A DNA stretch of 64,000 nucleotides from Rhea pennata. Taxonomy: Eukaryota; Chordata; Aves; Rheiformes; Rheidae. Positions 37,281 to 50,700 of this stretch are shown piece after piece. Within the stretch, counting starts at the first letter, position 1. The number at the start of each line of letters is the position of its first letter. The stretch is from NCBI RefSeq assembly GCF_028389875.1, contig NC_084702.1, positions 70,529,582-70,593,581 on the forward strand. Reading direction: 5' to 3'. A program made the position numbers and the translations under genes. A model generated the notes under the pieces. It was not told the DNA's origin, ran no database searches, and saw only the letters and a program-made list of their open reading frames with translations.

Positions 37281-40200
37281 ACTTTCCCCCAAAGCAGCAA
37301 ATGTCTCTGCAGGGCAAAAGCAAAATGGAGAAGCAGGCAGAGTACCGTGAAACACTTGTGTACTTCCCTCTTGGGACTTACCCTGCTGTCCAGCAAGCAG
37401 GCTGCAAGCTTGTGGCACTGGCCACCTCACGGACACAGCCCAAACCAGACAAGCTCATACCACTTCCACCAGCACAGTTAACATTTTGCAGATGAACTGG
37501 CCTGGCACCACTGTCCAGCCTGTAGCAATAGTGAGCCATAAACCCAGCAGCAATACACACTGTCGAAATGGGAATTTAGAAAATGGTGACTGGGTTGGGT
37601 GCAGTGGGAAAAACAACAATATAGCTGGACCCTGCAGTTAGGACGCATGTTGTACAACTAGGATCTACAACACACTATTACAACAGGAGCCAACTCCCAG
37701 GATGCACTGACAGTTTGGTTTCTATTACCCAAGTTTCTCCAGCTCAGGCTCAGAAGCAGCAGAGGTTTTTGCTCTATCTACTGCCCCTGGGTCATCTCCA
37801 AACCCAGCCACTTCCCTTTCTTCTATACCCAGGATCTAGCTTTTCTATTGCAGGAAGATGATAGATGTCCAGGAATCCAACATCCAAGAATGCAGCTCCT
37901 GCTGTTCATGTCATGCGATCCCAGGCTGACCAGTGCCACCTGGATAACTTTTGTTTCTCACCCACAGTATGTTTCAGAGAGCAGGCCCAGTCTCCAGTCT
38001 GTTTGCTCCTAGTCAGTCCATTCTCATTTCTTCTCAATTTCAGACAGCACGCCCAGCAGCAGCCAACTGAATGCTGGGCTAACTACATGCCTGCAGATCT
38101 TCAAACAACCCACCAGCCTGGTGGGTATCCCAGGCATGAACTCAAATTGTCAAGAATTACAGATTTTTATGACTTATTTAAGAAAAGGGAATAATAACTA
38201 AACCCAGAAGAGGACAAAGCCAGCCTAGGCTGTGAACCAGCTGTCCCAGGAGGCGTGGGCAATGCTGACAGCCAGACTCGGGATCCAACATCAGAGACAG
38301 GTAGAGCTATCTAGCTAGCAACGGCCACCCCAGTCGACACGAGAGGAACTCCTGCCTGCGATCCGGCAACAATCGCGCGCCAGAAGCCCGCCAGACCTCT
38401 GCCTCTGGACAGAGGAAGACCACTTTCTGCAAAGTCAGGCTCTGTCCTGGGATCAAATCCTCAGCGCTTCAGGGACCACTTTGCAGTCCCAGACCCATCT
38501 CTGGCTACAGATCAGGCGGCTCCTGAGGAACAACAGCAAAGGAAACTGCCTGTCCAGCACCATTCTCTGACAAGATGCAGCCAGAGCCCTGAGGCAGAAC
38601 CTGCCCCAATTTGAAGTGACAAAAGCTTTTGAATTCATTGAGGGGAGAAAAAGGAAGCTCAGAGCAGTTGCTGGTCTATACTGCACTTACATGCTGCAAT
38701 GAATTTGCATGAGCAGTTTTTGTGGTATTAGAAAAGCCACAGTCTCTGCTAGGATGGCAGAATAGCACTAGGATCCTCTCCCCTTCCTTAGTCAGTTGAT
38801 TTCCAGGCATAAGTGCTGTCTTTGCAGACCTGCTCTTAGTATCTGCCCCGTGGCAGCTGAACAAGCACCAGCTCTCCAACTAGCACTCCCATTCATCAAA
38901 AGCACCAGGTTGGAAGGCACCATTCCCCCTGCGTACGGTATGAGCACTCTGAGGGTCTACTGCAGCAGATGCTGCCCAAATCCAGGATAAGAGCCTTTGC
39001 ACAAAGCAACCTGCAGAAGGACAGATGCACAGCAGGAAGGGAGGCAGCACAGCACAGAGGAGCTGCAGTGCCCAAGGCCCGGAGTCGGAGAGACGGGAAG
39101 AAATTGTGAGCTCCCAGCTCACAAGGCCAGGCCTCCTCATCTTGGACCTTCAGGCAACCCAGAATCACCCACAGTCCCTGCAGAAGAGATGTTTCACTCT
39201 TCACCTTTGTCCCTGCTTGCTCAGTGTCTGATGTGTGCAGTCCTGACAGCACAGGCCCACATCACATCTAACACAGAGTAACTAGAAGACGTACACCAAG
39301 AAGGGTAGTGTTCATGCCGCTCCCTCCCTCCCCATCAGATCTAGAGATTACCCAGCTGCAGGGCATGTTTTCTCAGCAATCCAGCAAGCTCCTGGAGCAA
39401 CAACTGTCCCGAGCCAGTCTGACCTGACTCACCTGCCACGGCAAGAAGCCAGACACGAAGCAGATACGGGCAGAGGACCGCCCCTTTCTGGCGGCGGCCT
39501 ACAGTTATGTTATGTTGAATTACGCAACCTGACATGAGGTGGTTTAATTTATGCCCAAGTAAGTTTGTGTTGGTACTGAAAGGGTAATATCTTTTTCAGT
39601 TTCTCTCCTCAACTAGGCAGGCTCAACTCTTCCTTACACTAAGGCTCAGGAGGCCAGATGGTGAGGCAAACCAAGGAACAGCTCTGGAGACCTTGTGTGG
39701 TAGGAAATCCATCTTCCTGCCTGTGAGTGCCTTACTGGGATGGCATTAGTCCTGGTGAGTACTCTCAGACCTGATTCCAATTTAAATATATTCACCAGAG
39801 TGCCTCAATAGCAACTCTCTACATCCACTGCAGCAAAAAGAGCTCAGAGGACAGGAGAAGGGGCAGAGAGCCAGGAGTCTTCGAGTCATCCTCTCTGCCT
39901 GCTGGGTCTGCACTCTCCAAGTCTCTGCGCTGCTGCATGCAAGCCCCAGAATCAGCATTTCTGTGCATCAGGTGCCTTTGCTATGTAATTCAACACCTTG
40001 GATATCACATTTGCTGGAGAAGCAATATTAGGGATAAAGTAAGCAACCTGGCAAGACACCCACCCACAGCACTGAGTAGTGCTGAAGCTCTTGTAGCAAT
40101 GCAGTGTGGTACAAGTGACTGCTACAGGAGCAGTGCTATGGAGCTAGGTGCTACATGGAACAGGCCCCAGCCAAGTCAAGCTTTAAGGAAATAACAGGTC

Positions 40201-41992
40201 AGCCTCAGAGTGAACATCCTCAAAAGGCCTCTGAAACACCAGGGCCAGGTTTAGTGACATAACTGAAACAACAATATTTTTACAACAGATCAAACTCAGA
40301 GAGAAATATCAAAAACAAAAGGAGGCTGTAAATAAGTCTGCCACCTGCCCACCCGTGGCTCGTAGGGAGAGTCCTTTCCATTAGGTTTACTCTCAGTCGA
40401 GCAGGCTCTCAACGCTTCTGCGGGTTGTGGTAACCTCTGTCTCTTGCTCTCTACAAAGCGTCATTCATTCCCTCCGTCCCGCTGCAGGCCCCGCAGCGTG
40501 GCTGCTCCCTGCTCTTCACAGCCATTCCCTAGTCTCTCCGCCAGCCCCAATCCTGCACTCTCCGGAAGTTATTCCCTTTCTTCTCCTCCCAAGCCCGCTC
40601 ACAGGGAAGGGAAGGAGGAATGCGCACTCTCTAGAGGGAATGACTTGATCCAGAAAACAGACCTATGGACTTCCTTGTCCCAAGAGTACTCATGGGAAGT
40701 ATCATATCTGCTGGTTCTGATTTTATTTTTTCTACCAGACATTCAATTACAGCTATCGGAAAAAAGGTTACCAGCTACATGCATCCTGAACATGACCCAG
40801 TAGCGTTCTTGGGCAAGGCATTTCAGCAGCCTCACTGCTGCCCTGTTGCAGCCTTTTAACAAAACAAAACATATCACAGTAACAGATGCTTCCATCACCT
40901 CACTCCCCAGTGCTGCCCAGGTCCTAAAAGAAACCTTGCTGTCAGAAGTGGCACTGGGCTTCTGAGTGGCACCAAACAACCCAAAGCAATTGGCTCAACA
41001 CCCAGTTGAGCTGGCTCTGTCAGCCCAGTCTCTGCTAGCTGCTCTGAACCGCTGACTTGAGTGGGTTATGTGCAAGGAAACGGTCCCTGCTCCTTGAGGG
41101 GATGCTGGTCGTCCAGCATGGCACGGGCTGAGCAAGTGGCTGCATGCTTCCAGGGCTCCTACCCTGGACTGGACCAGCAGCTCAAGAAGCCTCAGACCAT
41201 CACTCCTGGGGTGCGCATAGGGGACAGTCCTGACTGAGACATGCCCAGAAACTCAGAGGAGCAGCAAGGGAAGTCCCGGGAGGCAGCACGCCCCCGCGCT
41301 CAGCCAGTTCTTTAAGGGATTGAGGAGGAAAGAGCAAGACCTGAAATGGATAAAAATGATTTTGGTCAGGAATGAGTCAGAGCAAGCAGAAATAGAGGGG
41401 GATGGAAGGGTTGAGTACACAGGGAAGGCTGGGTCCGATTCCTGCATGCGTTCAAAGAGCAGCAATGCCAGGAGGGTCTGCCTCCACAGTGCCCTGCTCC
41501 TGGCATCTGGAGGAGCCCGGGAGTCCCTCCTGCTCGGGCGCAGGGACGGGGTTGTGAGCGAGGCTCTGGGGTCGGCGGGGTGGAGCGCGCTGCCTCCTCC
41601 GCCAGCGCGTGGAGACCTTCCAGCTCTGCATTCCTGAGCCGTTCAGCAATGTTTCTGCAAGAGCCGCTCGCGGAGGCCCACGGCTCCCCATTGGCTCCAT
41701 GCACTGCTGACAAGGAATGAAATGTATTTCGGGTCTGGAGGGAGGCAGCCAGCAGCGCTGCAGCAGAGGAGCATCAGTGGTATGTGGAAGGGAGAAGGAG
41801 GCACTCAAACACGTGCAAACCCCTCCTCGGTTCGTGCATGTCCTGCTGCCACCAGCTTCCACCGCTTCCCTACTTCGCTACAGCTCCTCCTCTGTGCACA
41901 CGCTCCTGGAGCTGGCGCAGGCAGTGCAGCACATCTTGCCCAAGTGCATCTGAGTTCCCAAATGCCTGCTCAGATCTTGCACACAGAAGTGC

Positions 41993-42015
41993 TTTTTTTT
42001 TTTTTTTTTTTTTTT
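41993..42015. repeat. Poly(T) tract, 23 nt
   Basis: A 23-nt T run on the plus strand (A run on the minus strand) inside TLN1 intron 1. A tail of a minus-strand retrocopy is possible, but no retrocopy body was recognised upstream on the minus strand. Confidence 0.85.
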
Positions 42016-45000
42016 ACACTCCACCTCCAAGCTGTCCCACATCCCCCTCTCCTTACAGCACTAATGCTGCAAACGGCTCCACTCGGGCTCCAACTTTTCA
42101 GTACGCTCCTTACTGCAGCCTACTAATTGGGACTGCAAGCACTCAGCAACCACATGACATGGGTAATATAAAAAGTTTCCTACAAGTCCAAAGCTGCAAC
42201 ACTTCTATCATAAGAGGAATAACCTGCTCTAGAAGAGTTTTTTCCAATATTTCATACATTGCGCACCTTGCTGCAGTCACACCAGTTCTTGTCACCTTCT
42301 CTATACCCCAAAACATTCTCGAGTTGAACAGAAAACTGCTTTCCATCCCACCCTCTGAACCGCAGCAGCTGTAGGAAAAGCAGCGTGTGTCACTACCAAG
42401 ACAAGGCCAGAACCCGTAAGGGAAACAAGGGAAAGAAGTCAGATGCTGACAGAGAGGAACAGAAACAGGCCAAGCCGCACCAGCACTGCAGGAACAGCAG
42501 GGTTACTCTTGCCCCAGCCATCCCCACAACTTGAACTTGCAATTCCTGCTTCTGAGAGCCACCCAAAACCAGGGGGCTCCTCACTGCTACAGCAGAGGTG
42601 CTCCTTAACATGCACCCTTCACGACAGGCTGCCTCTACACTCTTTGGCATGAGCGTCCCAGGAGCAGGTAGGAGCTTAGGCACGTGGAATCAAGCACCTG
42701 GGACTAAGCTCCCTCACTGCCTGCAAAACAAACTGAGAACACGCCTGGAGCACGGGCTGCTGAGACTTCTTGCAGTTGGGCTAACCAGCTCGCCGGGGAA
42801 CAACATACGGGACCAAAGAGCACATGTCTGCAGGGAGCAAGGGATTTACAGCCAGGAAAAGCAGCCGTCTCCCCGAGCCGGGGGCCACGAGTGGGTAAAG
42901 CAGCCCAGCACTTCTCCCACATACATGGGTCAACAGTATCAGAATAAAATGAGGGATAACTGCAGCCTGGAGCAGGGGTGAGAAACTAGATTCATTCAGA
43001 GCTCCTTCAGCGTAAGGACTTGTAACTGGACGGTATCACTAGAGCAGCAAAGTACAGTCCTCTGCAGTCACAAGCATCTGTAGCAGGGATTTCTAACTCA
43101 GGATGTTCTGTGAGCCTTTTATTTTAGAGGCCACTTCTAGGTGCCGATTTTGGGCTCACAGTGAGAACAGGCAGGATTAAGGGCACCGCAACAGTGGAGC
43201 ATTCAGGAAAGCTAACCATCCCATCTAAGGAGAAAAAAGGCATGCAGTCCCAGTCAGCCTAACCTGGAAAAAAACATCCTCCTGAACTCAAGCTCGGCGA
43301 TGAGTTTAACCCTGAAGGCAGAAACAGCCTGTACATGGCAGGAGCACCAAGCATATAGGGCATTTTATGCCATCAGGAAGTGCTGGTACTTTAGCGTTGT
43401 TTCTACTACTAACTCCTGAAAAGGAAAGAGCAAATACCGTCCAAATTATGCACTGTAAATAAAACGTGGAGTTAGTGTATTAAAGATGGTGCAAGCAGGC
43501 AGCTACCCTTTCCACCTTGCTGTAAAACTGCCAGCATGCTATTCAAGAACACCTACTCTTTTACAAAAATGATCAATTCAATCAGCAATCGCACCACGAA
43601 GTGAACTGAAAGACAAACCTAACCGGAAAAACACGTCATTTTATAGTAAGAGCACGGCCTCCAACCCAGGACACGCAGTCTGAAGGGAGAAGCACAGTGC
43701 TCTGCCAGGCACAGCTCTTCTCCAGCTCCACGGGCCTCCACGACCGTCACTGACAACACACAGCACAAAGACAAGCATCAACTTTGTGTTCTGCGGAAAG
43801 CAAAGCGCTACCTTACAAGATGCAAGGACTCTGAGGAGGAAAAAGAAAATAAAAAGTCACGCTTTATGCCGTGCCTGCTTCATGCTTGAATCAGTGCAAA
43901 GTTCTGCAGCAGTGCAAGCGCTGAAAACGTCAAGCAGGTATTGAAAGGAAAGAAAGAGGATGCATTTTTATTTCCATATTCTGAGGAAACAACTTCAGCT
44001 GCAACAACTGAACATTGCTCACATTGATTTCTAAAGCAGAAATAATCTTTGCTATTTAAGTAGTACATTTTATCAATCCCTGCAACCATTTGTCAAGGAA
44101 CGCAGTAATTAATCACGAGGCTTGCAAATCTGTCTGGATATCTCCTTCTGGAGAGATCTACTTTGATGGGGCACCAATCTGGCAGCTTAGTGGTGAAGGT
44201 TTGTGTGAACTTCCCTGTGGGTACTATGTTTTTAGGGGGGAAATATACATATTACATACATATATACATGCATCAGACCATGTAAGGGACAGAAGGAGAG
44301 TTCTGGTACAGTAAAACCAAACAAACTCTCACTGTCACACACAACCCAGAAGCAGCGCCACTAGAAAACCACCACAGTGATCTCCTCTACATTTCTTTGG
44401 CAGAGTCATCCCAAATGTTAAACACATCTTGCTGAGAAAGAAGAAACTCCAGTTTTCCCAAAGGGAGTTCAAAATTCCTTTCGCAAGAGGAAAGCTAGTG
44501 CTGCACTTTGCCACTGACAGGGAGCTCTCAAGAAGATCAAGCAGCGCGTTTGCAGCCAGCTGCTGCAAGCACGCTGACATTTGCACTTCGTGCAAAGGCG
44601 ACTTTGATCGAAGCACAACAAGAGTCCTTTGACGCGCACAGATCTATCGAGATGTGCCGACTTTACAACAGCAACCGATGGAGATTTCAGAGGAACTGGA
44701 CAGGCTGTAGGCTGGTGACACTACTCACGGTCTCCACGGCAATCTGGCGTCACCTAGACTAGAATGACTCCCAACCCAAGAAAAGATTTCACACGCTACT
44801 AAATGTCTAGTCAAAAGGATCCATGCTGAACCCACAAAAACGGGGAAGAGGCTGAAATGCACAGATGCAAATCTAAGTTTCCTCCTTTTCTTCTACTACC
44901 TAATATAGTTCCAAAACTTCTGCTTGAAGTCTAAGTATATAAAACAGTCTATAACGCCCAAATGATGTGAAATTACCAAAACAAAACAAAGGAAGGACAG

Positions 45001-45851
45001 CCAAATTTAAACTGTCCCTCTGCAGGGGGGGGAAGGAGGAGGAGAAAGGACAGACTTGATGAATGCACAAAATTTTTCTATACTGGCTAGACGCCAGAAA
45101 AAGCAAACATGTTAGTAATCATTTATTGGTATGCAAAAGCAGATAAGCAAACGTAGCAGCTAGCCAGCTAGTTAACAGCCTACAAGGTAGATGAACATAT
45201 TTATGCGTTCAATTGAAAACTGCAAGATTTTCATCTGTGAAAATGTACACAATCATTTTCCAGCTTTGAGAAACGATCACGTTGCTTAACAGAGTTCCTG
45301 AATACGGACTTTCCTCTCCCAAAATTTTTGTGGGCTCCCATCCACCCCCCCCAGAAAACGTCCCATCTGCTTCCTTTCCCCCCGCCGCCCCGCAGCCACC
45401 CCGTAAGAGCGTTAGCAAGGTCTGGGGCCCGCGTTTATTATATTGAGGAAGCAGAGGGATGTTGCTGACTCACAGGCAGAAACGAGCCCAGAGCAGCAGC
45501 GTTTAAATGACCTTCAGCCTAACCCCAGGCATCCTTCCCGCTCGCTTGCAGTTGTGCAAACACACTGATCAATGAGAACAAGAATGACAGCTGACCTTGG
45601 GCAGCCTAAAGAAAAAAAGCTGTGCCAAAGCCCCAGGCTCTGCCTCTGCCAGATTGAGAACCAACTTGGTTTTCTGCTGTTTTCTACCTTTCAGAGCATG
45701 GATTTTTCTTCAGTGCTGTTTCAGTCTAAGAAACAGCTATGTCATTTCTGGGACCACCGAAAGTAAATTTTCCATCACATGATGTAACTGCTATATTTGT
45801 ATCTACTGACTTTAGAGTAACAAAGCAAGAACAGTTGGGGAGTAAGTTCTA

Positions 45852-45856
<5 letters not shown>

Positions 45857-45888
<32 letters not shown>
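45857..45888. repeat. (AT)n microsatellite
   Basis: About 16 uninterrupted AT units inside TLN1 intron 1. Likely length-polymorphic. Confidence 0.9.
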
Positions 45889-45890
<2 letters not shown>

Positions 45891-47149
45891 ATTAGTGCTA
45901 CCAGACTGTCTTCAAACACAGTCTGCGCAACACACTGGTGGAAAGTTTCCAGAACAAATTGCAAATCTTCACCAAATAAAACAATTTTGCCATTTTAAAC
46001 ATAGAAGCTCTAAAGGAGACATCACACAAGACTGCTTTACAGCAATGTCAAAATATTTAGGAAAGACTGGAATATTCCTGCAGTCCATGTGTGGCAGCTG
46101 CGCAAGGATGGGAGAGCGACGGCTGAGACCTCTTTGCAGGAAGTTTTATCAGCCATTCTGCACAGCTACGGACTGCTAATAGCTCAGCAGCTGCAGCCAA
46201 CTAGGGCTTTTTATAAGCACAGCAGTTACACACTTGGTTAACGTGGACTCTGACTGCCAACAGCTATGCACTCACCAGTGAAGTCCTTGCATTTTTTGCT
46301 TGCATAGAGGTCAGCAGAAAGCGCAAGAGCAAACACTCATTTCACTCGCGGAGCTATGAAACATTTGCACATGCTTTGCACAGCAAAAACTGCAAGAAGT
46401 TTCATTTTATGGTAGGTGGACTCGGAAGGCAAAGCTTACTCGTAACCCAGAAGCCACTCACGGCAGCAGCAGAATTTGTATCTGCCCACTAGGCCCACCG
46501 CTCTCGAAGCTTCTGCACGAAGCGCAGCACCGATTTCCACGGTGGTTCATCAGGCAGAAGCCACGACAGCCTCCACCTTAGCCCTGCACGTGAGGCCGGG
46601 CATTTCAGCTGGCTGAGCGGGCACAACCCTCCCTGCTGGGAAGGTCCATTCCCGTTTAAGGCATTTTTTTATTTTCAATTTAAGAGAAGACAAAGTAACT
46701 AGAAATCATATTCCCATTCCCGACCATCCTATGCCAATCACTGTTACACACAAGCTTCCTCCGGTCCCGAAATACATCTGACAAAGCCAGGTTGCGAGCC
46801 TGAAGCAGGCAATCTTAGGCCATAGCTCCACAAATGCTATACCAATAAGAGGCGTTTGCCCAACAGCACGAGGAACTGGGTTAAAAAATTAACCCTGTAA
46901 AAAAACAAGACCCCATTTAGGATGCAGCCTCGCAAGCATCCTACGGCAGGGACAGCAGGAAAGCAGCTTCTCGGGGCTCAAAGTGCTCGGGGGCTCTGGC
47001 CTGGCTGCAGCAGTCCTCCATTCCGAGATTAAAGCTACAGAAAATATTGGAGATATCGGTGACTCAGCCAGACGTCGACCCGAAGGCTGAGCCAGCAGCC
47101 CCACGCCAAACACCGCCTGGCTGATTCATCCCACTTCCTCTCTCTCAGC

Positions 47150-47760
47150 CGCGCAGCTGGTCATCGACCTGGATTTGCGCGGCGGGGAGGCTCCTGCGAG
47201 CCGGGCCGAGCGCTGCCGGCGCAGCCAGGGCCGCGCTCGCGCTCAGACGGGCCGAAGAGGAGCGCAGGAGCCGGGCGGACGCCGGGGCGAAGCTGCGAGC
47301 GGCGCGGCGCCGGGCCCAGCCCCGCGCTCGGCCGGGAGCGCTCCCCGGCGCGGCTCCAGCAGGCAGCCCGCGCTCTGCTGACGGGCTCGCATTCCGGCGG
47401 CTGCCCTCGTGTTATTTGTGGCTGGAGCGAGAGACGCAAGGGAGTCGGGTAATGAGCGGGCTCCTCTCCGAGGAGCAGCTTCCCAAGCACACGCGAGGAA
47501 GCGGAGTCATGTCCCCCCCCCCCACCCGCAGCCGCTTCCCGGCTTCCTTCCCGACGACCAGACCGCCGTCGTGCCGACGGGGCGGGGGAGCGGAGCATCC
47601 TCCGGTCCCCGTGGAGACGCGGCAGGAGGGGCACCGCTGGTCCGCACGGAGCGGCCAGAACGTGGGAAACGAACACGGGACAGAGAGCAACGGTACGTGG
47701 GGAGTAACAGGGAGAGCGGGGATCCTGAACAGGCCCGTGGTCATCATGTCTCCGCTGCGG
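47150..47760. promoter_or_regulatory. Intronic CpG island in TLN1 intron 1
   Basis: This stretch is visibly GC-rich with dense CpG (for example GCGCGGCGGGG and GGGCCGCGCTCGCGCTC) and sits between AT-richer flanks, about 5.5 kb from the main CpG-island promoter. On the plus strand donor-like GGTACGTGG occurs near 47692. It could be an alternative TLN1 promoter, the promoter of an unannotated plus-strand transcript, or an enhancer. Frames of 130-180 codons crossing it look like GC-driven chance frames. The function is inference; only the CpG density is observed. Confidence 0.55.
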
Positions 47761-50700
47761 CCGTCACATGGGGAACTCCACAGCTTCCCATTACAGTGGT
47801 AGTTCCATGAAACCAACCTCCAGATATCCAAAAATTCATCTGCATTAAGTCAGAGCAGCCTGAGCCATTAACTGCTGGACTTTCCTATATGTCCCTAGAC
47901 CTATCTACTGTTGTTAGGCATCCTTCCCCCACGGAGCAGCCCAGGGAACTCCGAGCAGGAAGCAAAAGCTCCTTTTCCCACCCAAACTGCAGCACCCTAG
48001 GGCGACCCACAAGGGCAATGCACAGACCAGAAAAGCAAACAGCACAGGGTGCCCATGCAGCCAGCGCCGGGCCTCCCGTTGCCGCAGCGCCGCGCTCCCA
48101 GCTCCTCCGGCCACGGGCTCTTCCCCGGAGAGCTCTGCCCATGTCCTTAGTGGACCAGTCCTCCAGCACAGAGCCCCAGAAGAGCCTCTCAGGGGTAGCA
48201 GGAGCTCGCTCAGGCTCCACAGAGACCATCAGAGGCCCCAGTCCTGGCACCCATGCTGCAGGGGCCCTATCACCCAGCCACCTTTGCATCGCCGGCGTGA
48301 ACAGACATTGCTTGGGAACCAGCCATCCGGGAGGCAGAATGAAGGCATTAAACTCTAGGAAGTTTGCCCTACTGGCTCCTGTTCTCCACTTCCCTTTGAA
48401 GGGGTTTTACTCGTACTTGAGGGAGCATTTTTCCTCCTTCGGCCATTAGTTTTGCCTCTGCTGGAAAAGCAAAACAGAACTGCCCAAAGAGGCCTTCAGC
48501 TTTGGTACATGTAACCAACCCAAACCCTCAAAAATGCAACAGCCTGTCTTCCCCTCTCTGCTCTCCAACCCTGGACATGCAGAAACAGCCCAGGGTAAGG
48601 CAGGGGCAGCACAGGCCCCAAGCACCAGAGTCTAGGAGAGCGCTAGGCTCTACACTTGTAGCCATGTATGTACGCTCTGTACGCTGGGAAAAGGAGACAC
48701 AGCTGACTCCACCGCCTCAACAGCAAGTTGCAGACAAAATATTCAGAGCTCAGCAACAGTAAGTGTCCTGGGTAATGCCTGCCAGAGGCCAGCTTGCGCT
48801 ACTTGCCATTTCAAAACCTGCTTTTATCTTCTAGGCTCCGTTACGAAGTCAGCAATGGGCCACAGCGGATACTATACAATCCCAGCCCTTGGCAGGGATT
48901 GCACAAGGCCACATTATTCACCTACTGTGAAGCAACGCACACAGCCAGCGAGGAAAGGGGGAAAACAAGAGAGCTTTACCGCATCTCTGACCTCTGCTCA
49001 GGTAGCCTGTGGCTATCAGGGCCTTCTCCCTGCCTTGAGCAGAGGCTGACACCTAAAGCGGTGGGTAGGGCCAAGTCATGGGGCTGTGCTAACATTTCTG
49101 CAGCTAAGAGTCACCAAATTTCAACTCCAGAAAGGACAGGGCTGCACACCGTACAGTACCACTCCCTATTCCAGTAACGTAAGATCCAATGGATCTTACA
49201 ACTCCTGTCCCGTGGTCCTCAAGCAACTGCCAGGACATGTCATTTACAGAGCTGGGTGCACACGGGATGGACTGAGCTCTCTCAGAGAGTATTCAGCCCC
49301 CTGGACTCAAGCGTGCATCAAGGCCCAGCTCCGCTGACCAAGTTTTAGATGGCTGCTAGTGAAGCGAGGCTGAAATCTGCTGCTCGAAATGAATCCGTTC
49401 CCTCTCCTGCTTCATCTCTCGCTCTTCTGAGTTTTTCAGGCCCTTTATCAGGAAACAAGCAGATTCCAGCAATGTTAAAGATCCCAAAAATATGTCCCCT
49501 CCCCTCCTCAGCAGTGACATAAAGGGAGAGAGGAGAAAGGAGTAAACAATTATTGCTACCAAATATGGATCTAACAGCCAGCGATGAAGCCACAGCCTAA
49601 GCATTTAAACATCCTGCCGGCAGATTCAAAGGGCCAAGGACCCGTCCTTCAGGAGAGGCAGCCCGGCAGCAGGGAGCTCTACGGCTTCGGCACTAAGGCT
49701 CAGGGCAGGAGACAGCGCAGGGAAAAGAGACAGCAAAGCAGGGCTGGGGAGGGAACAAGGAGTCATCGCAGACAGTGTGGAAGATGAGGCAGCCTTTCCG
49801 GTGCCTCATTAATTTGCTCCACCCGGGGCACCGTGGGCAGCTCCCCAGCCCCTCGCACCACGACATGGCCTTCTCCAGAAGGAGCCCCCTCCCTCCCAGC
49901 CGCTCCGGCTCGGCTCCGGGGACATTACGGCACAGAACGAGGAACCGGTACGGCAGTCACAACGCGGCTGCAGCGCAGGAACCCGGTCGCATTTCCCCTT
50001 TTGGGGTTTAGCTCCTGACACTGCTCACAGCCACAACACTGCCTCCCCCAGCACCGCTTCCCGGACCAGAGCACCCATTTCCAGCCTGCGGAGGGGCAAC
50101 AGTGCCCCAGGCAGCACGGGAGGAGCTCCAGCACAGAGGGGAGCTATGCGTCTATGCTATGCATCCCACCCCAGCACCCTATCCTGGGGGCACAATCAGC
50201 CTTTTGTCCCGGGATCAGCAGTCCAACCGCCCACGTGAGGCCAGCTGCAGGAGCAGGAGCTCTCAGGGGGGACAAGTGACCTCCTTCGGCTCCAAAGCAG
50301 CCAGGACACACGGCTGTGAGAAGCGCATCCTCAGGCTTCTCCATTCAACAATAAGTTACATAGGGCAGAATCCAGGGGTGCAGCCTTATCCTGGTGCTGT
50401 AGAGCTCACCTCTACCTCCTCGACTCGGAGAGGCAGAATTCCAGTTTGGATTTCCCCCTTCCCATCAGCAAACCTCTTCAACAGCCAGGCAAGGGGAGGG
50501 GAGAGGGGAGGAAAATCGCCGGAGACACCCTTCCCACTTCCCCTCAGCTCTCGGTTGCTATACGTCAAGTGGGGCGGACAGGAAGAGAAGAGGCGCTTAG
50601 GCAGGGTCTAGACAAAAAAAAAGAGGAAAGCTCTGCAGCTCAGCTGCCAGGGTAATGCTGCTGCTCCCGCGCGACAAAGCCACCGAATCAGTCCTGGGGC

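Noticed and set aside
47161-48449. Frames of 130-186 codons around the intronic CpG island
   Set aside because: Low-complexity Arg/Ala/Pro/Ser composition, overlapping on both strands, no splice-site pairs and no known family.
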